Assembly: GCF_902459735.1 (NCBI RefSeq)
Contig: NZ_CABPRV010000013.1
Location: 62,001-126,000 of the forward strand
Source of the DNA: Pandoraea capi
GTDB lineage: Bacteria > Pseudomonadota > Gammaproteobacteria > Burkholderiales > Burkholderiaceae
DNA length: 64,000 nucleotides
Direction: 5' to 3'
This document shows, in pieces, positions 26,210-35,599 of this stretch. The first letter of the stretch is position 1. Every line of letters starts with the position of its first letter. The translations under genes and the position numbers were made by a program. The notes under the pieces were generated by a model that worked only from the letters and a program-made list of their open reading frames with translations, was not told where the DNA came from and ran no database searches.

Positions 26210-26510
26210 CACCGCGTTGCGCTAGCTGACAGCCCCGTTGGTCCCTCGCCGGACGGTCGGCGGCTCGCGTGCATCGTCATGTCACAATCCTCGGCGAAAA
26301 TGCGCGACCGCTGCGGTCCTTGCGGTTGCTGCGACTGCCGTCACCATCGAATAGCGGCCGGACGTGATGGGATGCCCCCGGAAACGACCGCTGTCATTCG
26401 CGCCATCCGGCAACCGTTGGCGAGGATCGCCGTCCGTTCGTCGCAAGCCGGATGTGCCGGGTGCGCCCGCGTCCTATCGTCACGCCATGAATCAACCTGA
26501 CGAGGACATC
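26210..26510. other. Non-coding stretch between clpB and the DUF2306 gene
   Basis: No frame here has a recognisable motif or good ribosome site until the DUF2306 start. The promoter of the DUF2306-kinase-regulator operon should lie here, but no clear -35/-10 pair stands out. Confidence 0.4.
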
Positions 26511-27092
26511 ATGGCGACGATAGTGGCGATGCATCTGGGGGCGGCGGTGACGGCGTTGCTGGCGGGGGCAGGCATTCTGCTCGCACCGCGAGGCACACCG
26601 CGACATCGGTGGCTGGGGCGTCTGTGGGTCGTGGCGATGGCCGCGACTGCCGCGACGAGCTTCGGTATTCGCGAACTGGAGAAGGGCCATTTTTCGTGGC
26701 TGCACGCGCTCGCCATGTACGTGCTGGTGAGTCTGGTGTTTGCCGTGAGGGCGATCCGGCAGCACCACGTCGCCGCGCATCGCCGTCAGATGCTCGGCCT
26801 GTACGCCGGGCTGGCGATTGCGGGCATTGCCGCCGTCGTGGTGCCGGGGCGCACGCTCAGCGTCGCGCTCGCCCAAGTGTGGCAACATGACGTACCGCCG
26901 GGGGGATCTCCCGCGCCGGGGCCCACCGATGCCCGGCATGGCGACAATAGCGATAAGCAGGCAGGTGCATTAAAACAGACGCAAATTACGCCGCATAAAC
27001 CAACGCAAACCCTCATGACGTCCGCATCGACGGTTGAGAACGACGCAGCCGCTGCGACGTGGATCGCGGCAGCGGGAGGGGCAGGGCAATGA
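26511..27092 (+). CDS. DUF2306 family four-helix membrane protein
   Basis: A 193-residue inner-membrane protein. It has about four hydrophobic helices and the DUF2306 features HLGAAVTALLAGAGILL, GTPRHRWLGRLWV and HHVAAHRRQMLGLYAG. The last 60 residues are hydrophilic and low in complexity. ATG 26511 with GAGGAC just upstream was chosen; an in-frame ATG at 26487 is possible. Its stop overlaps the kinase start by 4 bp, so it is made together with the two-component pair. The function of DUF2306 is unknown; a membrane input or target of the system is an inference. Confidence 0.8.
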   Translation: MATIVAMHLGAAVTALLAGAGILLAPRGTPRHRWLGRLWVVAMAATAATSFGIRELEKGHFSWLHALAMYVLVSLVFAVRAIRQHHVAAHRRQMLGLYAGLAIAGIAAVVVPGRTLSVALAQVWQHDVPPGGSPAPGPTDARHGDNSDKQAGALKQTQITPHKPTQTLMTSASTVENDAAAATWIAAAGGAGQ

Positions 27093-28366
27093 GTTCGACG
27101 ATGAAATCTCCCTCATCCGTACAGACTGAGCACGCCGGCGCTCTCGGGACGTTGCGCGGCCACGGGCATCGCTTCGCTCGTGAGTTGGCCGGCGTCCTTC
27201 TGTTCAATACGGTTGTGGCGTTCCTGCTATGGGTGATCGGCTTCGGCGGCACGTTCTGGCAGAACCTTGTCTTCAGTCAGTGCATCGGCATTGCCATCAC
27301 ACTGTTCATCGACGGTGGCCGCCGGGTGATCTGGGGCGACGCCCGACCATCGATGCCCTGGTTTTTGACGCTCGTCGTCGGCGGCTGTGTCGCCGGCCTG
27401 GTATTGGGCATTGCGACGGGCACGGCGTTGCTGGGACTGCCGCTGTCGATGTGGCGGCCCGTGAACGGTCATGCCTTGCCGCTGGCGTTGCTGATTGCGC
27501 TGATCGCCTCGGCGATCGGCAGTTATCACGGCTGGTCGCGGGCGCGTATCGCGCAGTTGCGCGAAGCGGCAGCGCAGCAGACATTGCGTGAGGCGGCCGC
27601 TGACAGGCAACTGGTGCATGCCCGCCTTCAGACACTGCAAGCGCAACTGGAACCCCACTTTCTGTTCAATGTGCTGGCCAATCTCGACTCGCTCATCGCG
27701 AGCGATCCGGCGCGGGCGCGCGTGCTGCTCGGGCATCTCAACCGGTTCCTGCGTGCCTCGCTTGCGGCGACCCGTGCCGATGCGACGACACTCGCCGACG
27801 AGTTTGCGCTGCTCGATGCCTTACTGGCGATTCAGCAGGTACGTTTCGGCGAGCGTTTGCGTTATACGTTCGATCTGCCGGACGAATGTCGCGCGGTGAG
27901 TCTTCCGCCGATGCTCGTGCAGCCGCTGGTCGAGAACGCGGTCAAACATGGTGTGGAACCGCTGTCCATGGGCGCAACGGTGACCGTGAGCGCCCGGCTG
28001 GAGCTTGCGGGGAGCGGTGAAGCATCGGGCATGACGTCCGGCGTGGCATCCGGCATAAGGTCCGGTGTGACGTATGTCGTGCTTCGGGTAGCGGACGACG
28101 GCGCAGGTTTCGCCGTCGACACGGCCATGGCGTCTGGCGGAATCGATACCGACCGTTCTGCACGTACCGCTGGTATCGGTCTGACGAATATTCGGGAGCG
28201 CTTGCGGGTGCTCTATGGCGACGAGGCGCGCCTCACGCTCAGTGAAGGCGTGCCGCAGGGTGTCGTCGCAACGCTGCGTTTGCCGGTGAGGGCGTCCGTA
28301 GGTGCGGACGCCGTCGGCAGTGCAAGCGGTACCCAGGTTTCTAGTCGCAGAGAGTGGAGTGCATGA
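27089..28366 (+). CDS. LytS/YehU-type sensor histidine kinase
   Basis: A 425-residue membrane kinase. Residues about 30-150 form four hydrophobic helices, with almost no periplasmic domain. A short coiled coil leads to the His_kinase (PF06580-type) motif LEPHFLFNVLANLDSL with His190 as phosphate acceptor. The ATPase domain has LVQPLVENAVKHG (N box) and DDGAGF and GIGLTNIRERL (G boxes). Between N and G boxes is a four-fold SGxx repeat (28025-28072), absent from the usual fold. It overlaps its neighbours by 4 bp on both sides. Confidence 0.88.
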   Translation: MSSTMKSPSSVQTEHAGALGTLRGHGHRFARELAGVLLFNTVVAFLLWVIGFGGTFWQNLVFSQCIGIAITLFIDGGRRVIWGDARPSMPWFLTLVVGGCVAGLVLGIATGTALLGLPLSMWRPVNGHALPLALLIALIASAIGSYHGWSRARIAQLREAAAQQTLREAAADRQLVHARLQTLQAQLEPHFLFNVLANLDSLIASDPARARVLLGHLNRFLRASLAATRADATTLADEFALLDALLAIQQVRFGERLRYTFDLPDECRAVSLPPMLVQPLVENAVKHGVEPLSMGATVTVSARLELAGSGEASGMTSGVASGIRSGVTYVVLRVADDGAGFAVDTAMASGGIDTDRSARTAGIGLTNIRERLRVLYGDEARLTLSEGVPQGVVATLRLPVRASVGADAVGSASGTQVSSRREWSA

Positions 28367-29295
28367 CATCCCCCGTCGCCCTGATTGCCGAAGATGAACC
28401 GTTGCTCGCCGACGCGCTGCGCGCCATGCTGGCGCAGGCGTGGCCCGAGTTGCAAGTGCTGCCCGACGCATCGGACGGCACGTCGGCGATTGCCGCCATT
28501 GCGCAAGCGCGTCCGGATGTCGTGTTTCTCGACATCTCGATGCCCGGTGCAACCGGCATCGACGTCGCCCGCGCTTGCGCCCGGCTGGCCCATCCGCCGC
28601 AAATCGTGTTCGTGACGGCTTTCGACCGCTACGCACTCGATGCCTTCGACGCCGCCGCCGTCGACTATCTGCTCAAGCCAGTCGAGCCAGAGCGACTCGC
28701 GCGGACGGTGGCACGTGTACGCGAGCGCCTGGCTGCCCCAACCGGTGACACGCTCTCCCAGTTGCTGACGACGCTGCGCGCGCATCTGGAGACCGTGCCG
28801 TCAGCGACGGCGGCGACAAGCGGCGCGCCGGGCGCGCCGGGGGCGAAGAGTGAGAACGGTGCGCATGACCGTCATGGGGCCAGCGGTGCGAATCGTGTGC
28901 CAGGCACGAAGCCGACGGATGGCGCCACTGGCGCACTCGGGGCACCGACGATGCCACAAGCCCCTCGCGAGTACCTGCAATTCGTGCGGGCTTCCGTGCG
29001 CGACGAGATCCGCATCGTGCCGGTCGAGGAAATCTGCTTTTTCGAAGCGGCGGATAAATACGTCGTCGTGGCAACGGTCGATGGCGATCTGCTGATTCGC
29101 ACGAGTTTGCGTGAACTGCTGCCGCAGCTCGATCCGTCGCGCTTCTGGCAAGTGCACCGCAGCACCGTGGTCAATGTCGGCGAGGTCGTTAGCGCGCAGC
29201 ACACGCCGCTCGGCCGTCTGACCCTCAAGCTCAAGCGACGAAAAGACCGCGTGGCCGTCAGTCGTCAGTACGCTCACTTGTTCCGCCAGATGTGA
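28363..29295 (+). CDS. LytTR-type response regulator
   Basis: A 310-residue regulator. The receiver domain shows ALIAEDEPLLAD, the phosphoacceptor in VVFLDISMPG (Asp57) and DYLLKPVEPERL. A 60-residue Ala/Gly/Pro-rich linker separates it from a LytTR DNA-binding domain (ICFFEAADKYVVVATVDG, FWQVHRSTVVNV, KDRVAVSRQYAHLF). ATG 28363 overlaps the kinase stop, so the two are a coupled pair. Targets are unknown; such regulators often bind direct repeats near their own operon. Its 3' end overlaps the convergent AraC gene by 38 bp. Confidence 0.9.
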   Translation: MTSPVALIAEDEPLLADALRAMLAQAWPELQVLPDASDGTSAIAAIAQARPDVVFLDISMPGATGIDVARACARLAHPPQIVFVTAFDRYALDAFDAAAVDYLLKPVEPERLARTVARVRERLAAPTGDTLSQLLTTLRAHLETVPSATAATSGAPGAPGAKSENGAHDRHGASGANRVPGTKPTDGATGALGAPTMPQAPREYLQFVRASVRDEIRIVPVEEICFFEAADKYVVVATVDGDLLIRTSLRELLPQLDPSRFWQVHRSTVVNVGEVVSAQHTPLGRLTLKLKRRKDRVAVSRQYAHLFRQM

Positions 29296-30142
29296 TGTCC
29301 GGCGGCGTGGCGAAGAAATCGGTCGGGGTGCGTCCGAAGGTGCGTTTGAACATCGCGGAAAACGCGCTCTGACTCCGATAGCCCAGTTCGCGGGCGATGC
29401 GAGCCAGCGGGTAGCCTTTCGAGGCAAGCGGAATCGCCTGCGCCAGGACAGCCTGCTGGCGCCACTGCACGAAGCTCATATTCAGTTCCTGCCGGAACAG
29501 GCGTCCGATGGTGCGCGGGCTCGCACCGGCATACCGTGCCCATTGATCGAGCGTCCAGGCGCGCGCCGGATCGGCGAGCATCGCGTTGCAAAGCGTGAGC
29601 AGCCGTTTGTCGCGCGGCAGAGGCACCTCCAGCGGTAGCGGAGATGCGCGGCGTAATTCGTCCAGAATCAAACCGCCGAGCATTTGCTCGCGTGGCGTGT
29701 CGAGATCCTGCTCGGGGACGTCGATGGCGGCGATCAGTTCGCGCAGCAACGGCGAGACTTCCACCACACGACAGTGATCGAGGCCGGAGGGAATGACCTC
29801 GGGATGCACGTAAAGTGTGCGCAGATACGACGGCTCATTGACCTGAAGGCTGTGCTCGATATCGGGCGGAATCCAGATGGCGCGCGATGGCGGGACGATC
29901 CACGCGGCGTCTGCGACGGCGATCTGGATGACGCCGCGCGGCGTGTAGGCGACCTGCGCCCAGGCGTGTCGATGGTTGGGCACGCGAATACCGTCGCTCA
30001 ACGGCCGCGCACGCAAGCGTACCGGGCGCGCTCGCGTCGGCGCGAAGGCTTCGGGCACGACATAGCTGTCGAACTCGCTTTGGATGGCGGTGGGCGGCTC
30101 GGCATCCATTGGACCGGATGGCTCGGGCGCAAGATTCGGCAT
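29258..30142 (-). CDS. AraC-family transcriptional regulator (cupin type)
   Basis: A 294-residue regulator with an N-terminal AraC-type cupin domain (VPNHRHAWAQVAYTPRGVI, then AIWIPPDIEHSL) and a C-terminal double helix-turn-helix (WTLDQWARYAGASPRTIGRL and LARIARELGYRSQSAFSAMF). The ATG of MPNLAPEP was chosen; an upstream in-frame ATG at 30217 would overlap the divergent gene's start. It is convergent with the LytTR regulator and divergent from the gamma-glutamylcyclotransferase-like gene, which may be a target. Confidence 0.87.
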   Translation of the reverse strand: MPNLAPEPSGPMDAEPPTAIQSEFDSYVVPEAFAPTRARPVRLRARPLSDGIRVPNHRHAWAQVAYTPRGVIQIAVADAAWIVPPSRAIWIPPDIEHSLQVNEPSYLRTLYVHPEVIPSGLDHCRVVEVSPLLRELIAAIDVPEQDLDTPREQMLGGLILDELRRASPLPLEVPLPRDKRLLTLCNAMLADPARAWTLDQWARYAGASPRTIGRLFRQELNMSFVQWRQQAVLAQAIPLASKGYPLARIARELGYRSQSAFSAMFKRTFGRTPTDFFATPPDITSGGTSERTDD

Positions 30143-30215
30143 GGCGTGATCGCGACAATTGGGATTTTTGTAAGTGTAAACTCGTTGCCTGTCACTTTCG
30201 ATCCGGACCCCCGAC

Positions 30216-30704
30216 ATGACGACTGCCTCGCCCGATACTTCGACGCCTTCTCCCGCGACCGATCCGCAGGGCGACGCCGTGCACGTCTTCGTCTATGGCA
30301 CGCTGCGTGCGGGCGAGATCAACGACATGATGCGTGCGGCGGCGCGTCACGGGATTGCGGCGCCGGTGTTCGTCGGCGCCTCTGCGCTCGGCGGACGCCT
30401 CTACGATTTCGGTCACTATCCGGGCATGGTGCTGGACGGGGCGTCATCCGGACAGGCCGAGCAGGTTACCGGTGACGTCTATCGCATTTCCCCGGCGTTG
30501 ATTCCCGTACTCGACGAAATCGAAGCCGTCTACCCGGGCAAAGCGGGGTTGTTCGTTCGTGAGATGCGCGACGTGACATGCAACGGTGCGACATACGCTT
30601 GCATCGTCTACCCCGTGGGCGAGTCGGCGGTGAGCCAGCTTCCGCAGATTTCCGGCGGCGACTGGGTCGCCCATCGCCGCGCACGGGGTTCGAGCGCCGC
30701 GTGA
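30216..30704 (+). CDS. Gamma-glutamylcyclotransferase/AIG2-like protein
   Basis: A 162-residue protein of the BtrG/GGCT-like (AIG2, YtfP) fold. VFVYGTLRAGEIN is the family substrate-binding loop, and the conserved acidic residue falls in LDEIEAVYP. Relatives release 5-oxoproline from gamma-glutamyl amines or peptides; the substrate here is unknown. It is divergent from the AraC regulator, with about 70 bp between the starts. Confidence 0.82.
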   Translation: MTTASPDTSTPSPATDPQGDAVHVFVYGTLRAGEINDMMRAAARHGIAAPVFVGASALGGRLYDFGHYPGMVLDGASSGQAEQVTGDVYRISPALIPVLDEIEAVYPGKAGLFVREMRDVTCNGATYACIVYPVGESAVSQLPQISGGDWVAHRRARGSSAA

Positions 30705-30730
30705 GTGTCATGGGCAGCGTCCGGCGCCTG

Positions 30731-31555
30731 TTATCGGTTTCGGTGTGGCGGAGGTGACGATGAGAGATGCAAACCGAAGGGATTCAGCGATGTGCCGACG
30801 TCATAGTGATCGATGTCGTCGTTGCGTTTGAGCCAACGCGTCAGACCGACCGTAAACGGCAACATCAGCCATTGCAGTGCGCATTTGAAGACGAATTCGA
30901 GCCCGGCCATGCGTGCCATTGCGTCGACATCGAGCACGTAAGCAAACGCCACGACGACGAAGACGACTGAGTCCAGCAGCGCGGCAAGCGCATTGCCTGC
31001 CATCAGACGAAGGCTCGCCAGTCGGCCATGCATCGCGACTTTCATACGCACCAGCGTCGCGGCGTTGGCGAACTCACCCACGAAGCATGCCGACACGGAC
31101 GCCAGAAACATGTGGGCGATCGACTCGAACCAGCGTCGCTGAACTTCATCGGTAAAGCCGGTTTGGGCTGCCCAAGCCGGGTCGGTCGGCAACATGGCCA
31201 TTAGCCATAGGAACGCCAGCATTGCCAGATTCGCACCGAGGCCTCCCCATATCACCAGGCGGCTGATGCGATAGCCGTAGACCTCCGTCAGCGCGGATGA
31301 AAACAGATACGCCAACGGAAAGCTGATCAGCGCGGCGGAGAAAGTGAGCCGGAATGGCTCACCGGCGAGGCGCCATGGGAGCGTGACTTCGCACACCCGC
31401 GCGCCCAGCGCGTTCGAGATCAAGAGGAAGCTGACAAACCCGATCGCCAGCACGATGACGGCCGGCGTGATCCGTGTAGTCTGAGGTGTGAGCGTGGCGT
31501 CGGCGTCGGGTGGCTCGGAAAGCGCCGCGGAGAATCTCTGGGTAGGGGCTGTCAT
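30731..31555 (-). CDS. YhhQ/VUT-family queuosine-precursor transporter
   Basis: A 274-residue membrane protein of the YhhQ (DUF165, VUT) family, which imports deazaguanine precursors preQ0/preQ1. SFPLAYLFSSALTEVYGYR and RLVIWGGLGANLAML match the family core, ALLDSVVF replaces the usual D-T pair, and the tail DHYDVGTSLNPFGL is typical. The start codon at 31555 overlaps the stop of the QueF-like gene by 4 bp, linking the two in function and expression. A 30-residue polar N-terminus precedes the first helix. Confidence 0.82.
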   Translation of the reverse strand: MTAPTQRFSAALSEPPDADATLTPQTTRITPAVIVLAIGFVSFLLISNALGARVCEVTLPWRLAGEPFRLTFSAALISFPLAYLFSSALTEVYGYRISRLVIWGGLGANLAMLAFLWLMAMLPTDPAWAAQTGFTDEVQRRWFESIAHMFLASVSACFVGEFANAATLVRMKVAMHGRLASLRLMAGNALAALLDSVVFVVVAFAYVLDVDAMARMAGLEFVFKCALQWLMLPFTVGLTRWLKRNDDIDHYDVGTSLNPFGLHLSSSPPPHRNR

Positions 31556-32364
31556 TGGCGAACGGTGCGCAGGTTGGTGATGGCGACCGCGTGTGTCGAT
31601 CGGACCGGATTGATGTCGAGCCCGTGGCGTCGGGTGAAGCGAGCGCCGACCGTCAATCGCGACGGTGTGCAGCGCGTGAGAATATCGGAGAAGAGCGTCT
31701 CCACGCATTGCTCAATGTATAAAGCGCTGTCGCGGTACGACAGGACATACGCCATGAGCGAGCGTCGGCAAATGGCGGCGCCTTCGTGTTCGACCCATAC
31801 CGTTCCGTAGTCGACGCCACCGCCCAGCGGACAACGCACACTTAACAGGTCTGAGGTCAGACACTCATGAACGGCGGACGTCGACGGCGCGTCGGCGTCC
31901 CGGCGCTGACGCAATAGCTTGGCATCGACACCACCGCGCACCAGCGGGACAGGCTCCGTGTTCAGCGTTTCCGAGTGAGGACCCGCCATGGCAGTACTGC
32001 GAACGGCCTGGCGAACGGGAGTGGTCCGAACAAGAACATACGCGTTGAGGCAGCGCGACAGTTCTCCGGCGATGTGGGCTTCCAGAGCGTCCGACGATTC
32101 GAAGCGGCATTCGCGGAGTGTCAGGAAGTACCGCTGGGCATCGGTCATCTCAAGCGTGAAAGGCGAATCGCACGGAATGACCAGTTCGACGACGGCGATT
32201 TGCGGGCGCTCGTGCATGTCCAGCCAACTGACCTCGTAATGATTCCAGAGATCGTAACCGCGCGAAGCGATCGCGGGCAGGGCGCTCTGACGCTGAACGT
32301 GACGCCTCGGAAGCGGGTGTAACGTGTGGCAAAGGACTGGCGCGGGCAACGTTGAATACGACAT
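31552..32364 (-). CDS. Highly diverged bimodular QueF-like protein
   Basis: A 270-residue protein of the T-fold QueF family (preQ0 nitrile reductase, E. coli type of about 280 residues). GYDLWNHYEVSWLD, EQCVETLFSDIL and ARFTRRHGLDINP align well with QueF. Catalytic Cys (Cys178, RCPLGG) and Asp (Asp185, VDYGT) remain. However, the QueF motif ESKSFKLY is replaced by LEMTDAQRYF, keeping only Glu72, and the His before EQC is Ile217. The enzyme is therefore either altered in activity or degenerate. The ATG of MSYSTLPAP has GGAG upstream. It is coupled to a YhhQ-like transporter. Confidence 0.75.
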   Translation of the reverse strand: MSYSTLPAPVLCHTLHPLPRRHVQRQSALPAIASRGYDLWNHYEVSWLDMHERPQIAVVELVIPCDSPFTLEMTDAQRYFLTLRECRFESSDALEAHIAGELSRCLNAYVLVRTTPVRQAVRSTAMAGPHSETLNTEPVPLVRGGVDAKLLRQRRDADAPSTSAVHECLTSDLLSVRCPLGGGVDYGTVWVEHEGAAICRRSLMAYVLSYRDSALYIEQCVETLFSDILTRCTPSRLTVGARFTRRHGLDINPVRSTHAVAITNLRTVRQ

Positions 32365-32642
32365 ATCGTATGAAGGCTCCGTGAGTACGACGCATGACCT
32401 TATCGAACGGGGTTTCTCGGCTTCAATACGACGATTCCGAAAACACGCGGTACGAATCCATCTTTGGGCGAGTGCCTGGGCGATTCCGGGCGGGCGACCT
32501 GATGACCTTGTGATCAAAATGATCAAGGGGCTCTGACCCGAGCGCGTCATGTCCGATTATGACCAGCGTCGCGGGTGACGTTGTGGGACGATTCAGGCAT
32601 CCCGATTCTTTCCGGGCGGCCCCGCGTGCCGTCCGTCCGACC

Positions 32643-33554
32643 ATGCGTTCATCCGATATAGCCCGTTTGCTGACGCTCTCTGCCATCTGGGGCGCGAGCT
32701 TTCTTTTCATGCGCATCATCGTGCCCGCGCTCGGGCCGCTACCCACTGCGTTTTTCCGCGTCACGCTGGGTGCCGTCGGTCTGGCTGTGATCTTGCTGGT
32801 ACTGCGCGTTCGTTGGGAGTTCAAAGGATTGCTGGGGGCGTCGATGCTGCTCGGCGTCATCAATTCCGGCATCCCGTTCGTGATGTACTGCCTCGCCGCA
32901 CGTGTGCTGCCCGCCGGATACTCCGCGATTCTCAACGCCACCACGCCGATGATGGGTGTGGTTATCGGCACGCTGTTTTTCCGCGAGCGCCTGACCGGGG
33001 CGAAGAGCTGGGGCGTGGTGCTCGGGCTGATCGGTGTGGCGGTGCTGACACGCACGGGCCCGGTCACGATGTCGGGGCCGGTCCTGATGGGCGCGCTCGC
33101 CTGTCTGGTCGCCACGTCCTGCTATGGGCTCGCGGGCTATCTCACCAAACGCTGGATCACCGAAAAAGGTGGCCTCGACGCCAAGCTCGTCGCTTTCGGC
33201 AGCCAACTGGGGGCCGCGGTGGTGCTGCTGCCGTTCTTCGGGTACGTGAGCGCAACGTCCGGTATGCCGGGGCCGACGACCGCCGGCGTCTGGGCTGCGA
33301 TGGCCGCGCTCGGCTTCCTGTGCAGCGCCGTCGCCTATATGTTGTTCTTCCGGTTGATTGCCGATCTCGGGCCGCTGCGCTCGCTGACCGTCACGTTCCT
33401 GATCCCGCCGTTCGGCGTGCTGTGGGGGGCACTGTTTCTGGACGAAGCCGTCACGATGGCTCACTTCTTCGGCGGCTGCTTCATCGCCGTGGCTGTCTGG
33501 CTGGTCTGCAAGCCGCCCAAGACGGTTCCGTCCACACGCCGAGCCGCGTCCTAG
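32643..33554 (+). CDS. DMT-superfamily (EamA) transporter
   Basis: A 303-residue inner-membrane protein with ten predicted helices in two EamA repeats: LTLSAIWGASFLFMRI at the N-terminus, then YSAILNATTPMMGVVIG closing repeat one, and the second repeat ending LDEAVTMAHFFGG. RhaT/YdcZ-like members export amino acids or other metabolites; the substrate cannot be read from sequence. ATG 32643 was preferred over 32559 because the extra residues are not hydrophobic and lack family match. It is divergent from the QueF-like gene. Confidence 0.88.
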   Translation: MRSSDIARLLTLSAIWGASFLFMRIIVPALGPLPTAFFRVTLGAVGLAVILLVLRVRWEFKGLLGASMLLGVINSGIPFVMYCLAARVLPAGYSAILNATTPMMGVVIGTLFFRERLTGAKSWGVVLGLIGVAVLTRTGPVTMSGPVLMGALACLVATSCYGLAGYLTKRWITEKGGLDAKLVAFGSQLGAAVVLLPFFGYVSATSGMPGPTTAGVWAAMAALGFLCSAVAYMLFFRLIADLGPLRSLTVTFLIPPFGVLWGALFLDEAVTMAHFFGGCFIAVAVWLVCKPPKTVPSTRRAAS

Positions 33555-33644
33555 AGCATGCGTAGCGCGGCCTCGACGCGCGCGCAGAACGTCTCCAGTC
33601 ACTCACCCTCGGGACGATAGCGTCCCTGGCGAGGCAAATCTTCC

Positions 33645-33675
33645 AAAGCCGATGACCTGTGTCATCGGCTTTTTT
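33645..33675 (+). terminator. Terminator after the DMT transporter gene
   Basis: A perfect 12-bp stem (33645-33656 with 33661-33672), CTGT loop and T run, 90 bp after the stop. Confidence 0.9.
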
Positions 33676-33980
33676 CATGATGTGGAATGCCTTTGCGGTG
33701 CGTAAAAATTTGCGCTGCTTGGCACAACCCAGCAATTTCAGGAAGGAAAATAACGTTTCATATTGAGAAATTATTTATTCAAGTATTTGATTTATATATA
33801 TAAAAAATCTTCAATGAGACGCTGATTCGTTCTGTTGCGTTGCATGAGAAATCCCTAAACTCTTATACAAGACCTGCCGATCTGGACACGCCGAAAGCGG
33901 TCAACCGCAGTCGCGGCGATCATCGGGCAGCAACGGATTACCCCCTTTATATCTGTATCGAGAAACCAGGAGAGATCATC
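33676..33980 (+). promoter_or_regulatory. AT-rich leader and probable promoter of aceA
   Basis: About 300 bp without a gene. From 33765 to 33815 it is strikingly AT-rich (TTATATATATAAAAAA around 33791). A candidate sigma70 promoter is TTGCAT (33840-33845), 18 bases, then TATACA (33864-33869), giving a leader of about 105 bases. The ribosome site CAGGAGAGATCATC precedes the ATG. The AT-rich block may be a curved or upstream-activator site; isocitrate lyase genes are usually carbon-regulated. Confidence 0.45.
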
Positions 33981-35303
<1,323 letters not shown>

Positions 35304-35475
35304 CCGGGCTGAGGGAGGGTGCGATGCGCCCGCAGGACGACGATGCGCGTGGGGGCGCATGGCCGGCCGGCGGAACGTATCGTGTCGAGACGATCGCGCG
35401 TCCGGCTTATCCGGCCGGGGCAGACCTGACGGCGTTCCCGTCGCGGTGAGGGCTGCAAGCACGCCTGAACGAGAG

Positions 35476-35512
35476 AAGGCTCGTGAGCTTATCCGGCTCA
35501 CGGGCCTTTTTT
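35476..35512 (+). terminator. Terminator after aceA
   Basis: A stem of about 11 bp (35478-35488 with 35496-35506, one G:T pair) with flanking A and T runs, about 170 bp past the aceA stop. Confidence 0.85.
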
Positions 35513-35599
35513 CATTGCCGCTTCAGATCGATGACTCACGTTGTCGGGCAGGCATTGCGCCCGGTAAACCGGGCCGGCCACGACCCTGTGCGTTCGGCA

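Noticed and set aside
33551-33598. About 15 minus-strand codons ending LETFCARVEAALRML just after the DMT gene
   Set aside because: It looks like the last bit of a lost convergent gene, but an in-frame stop precedes it and it is too short to name.
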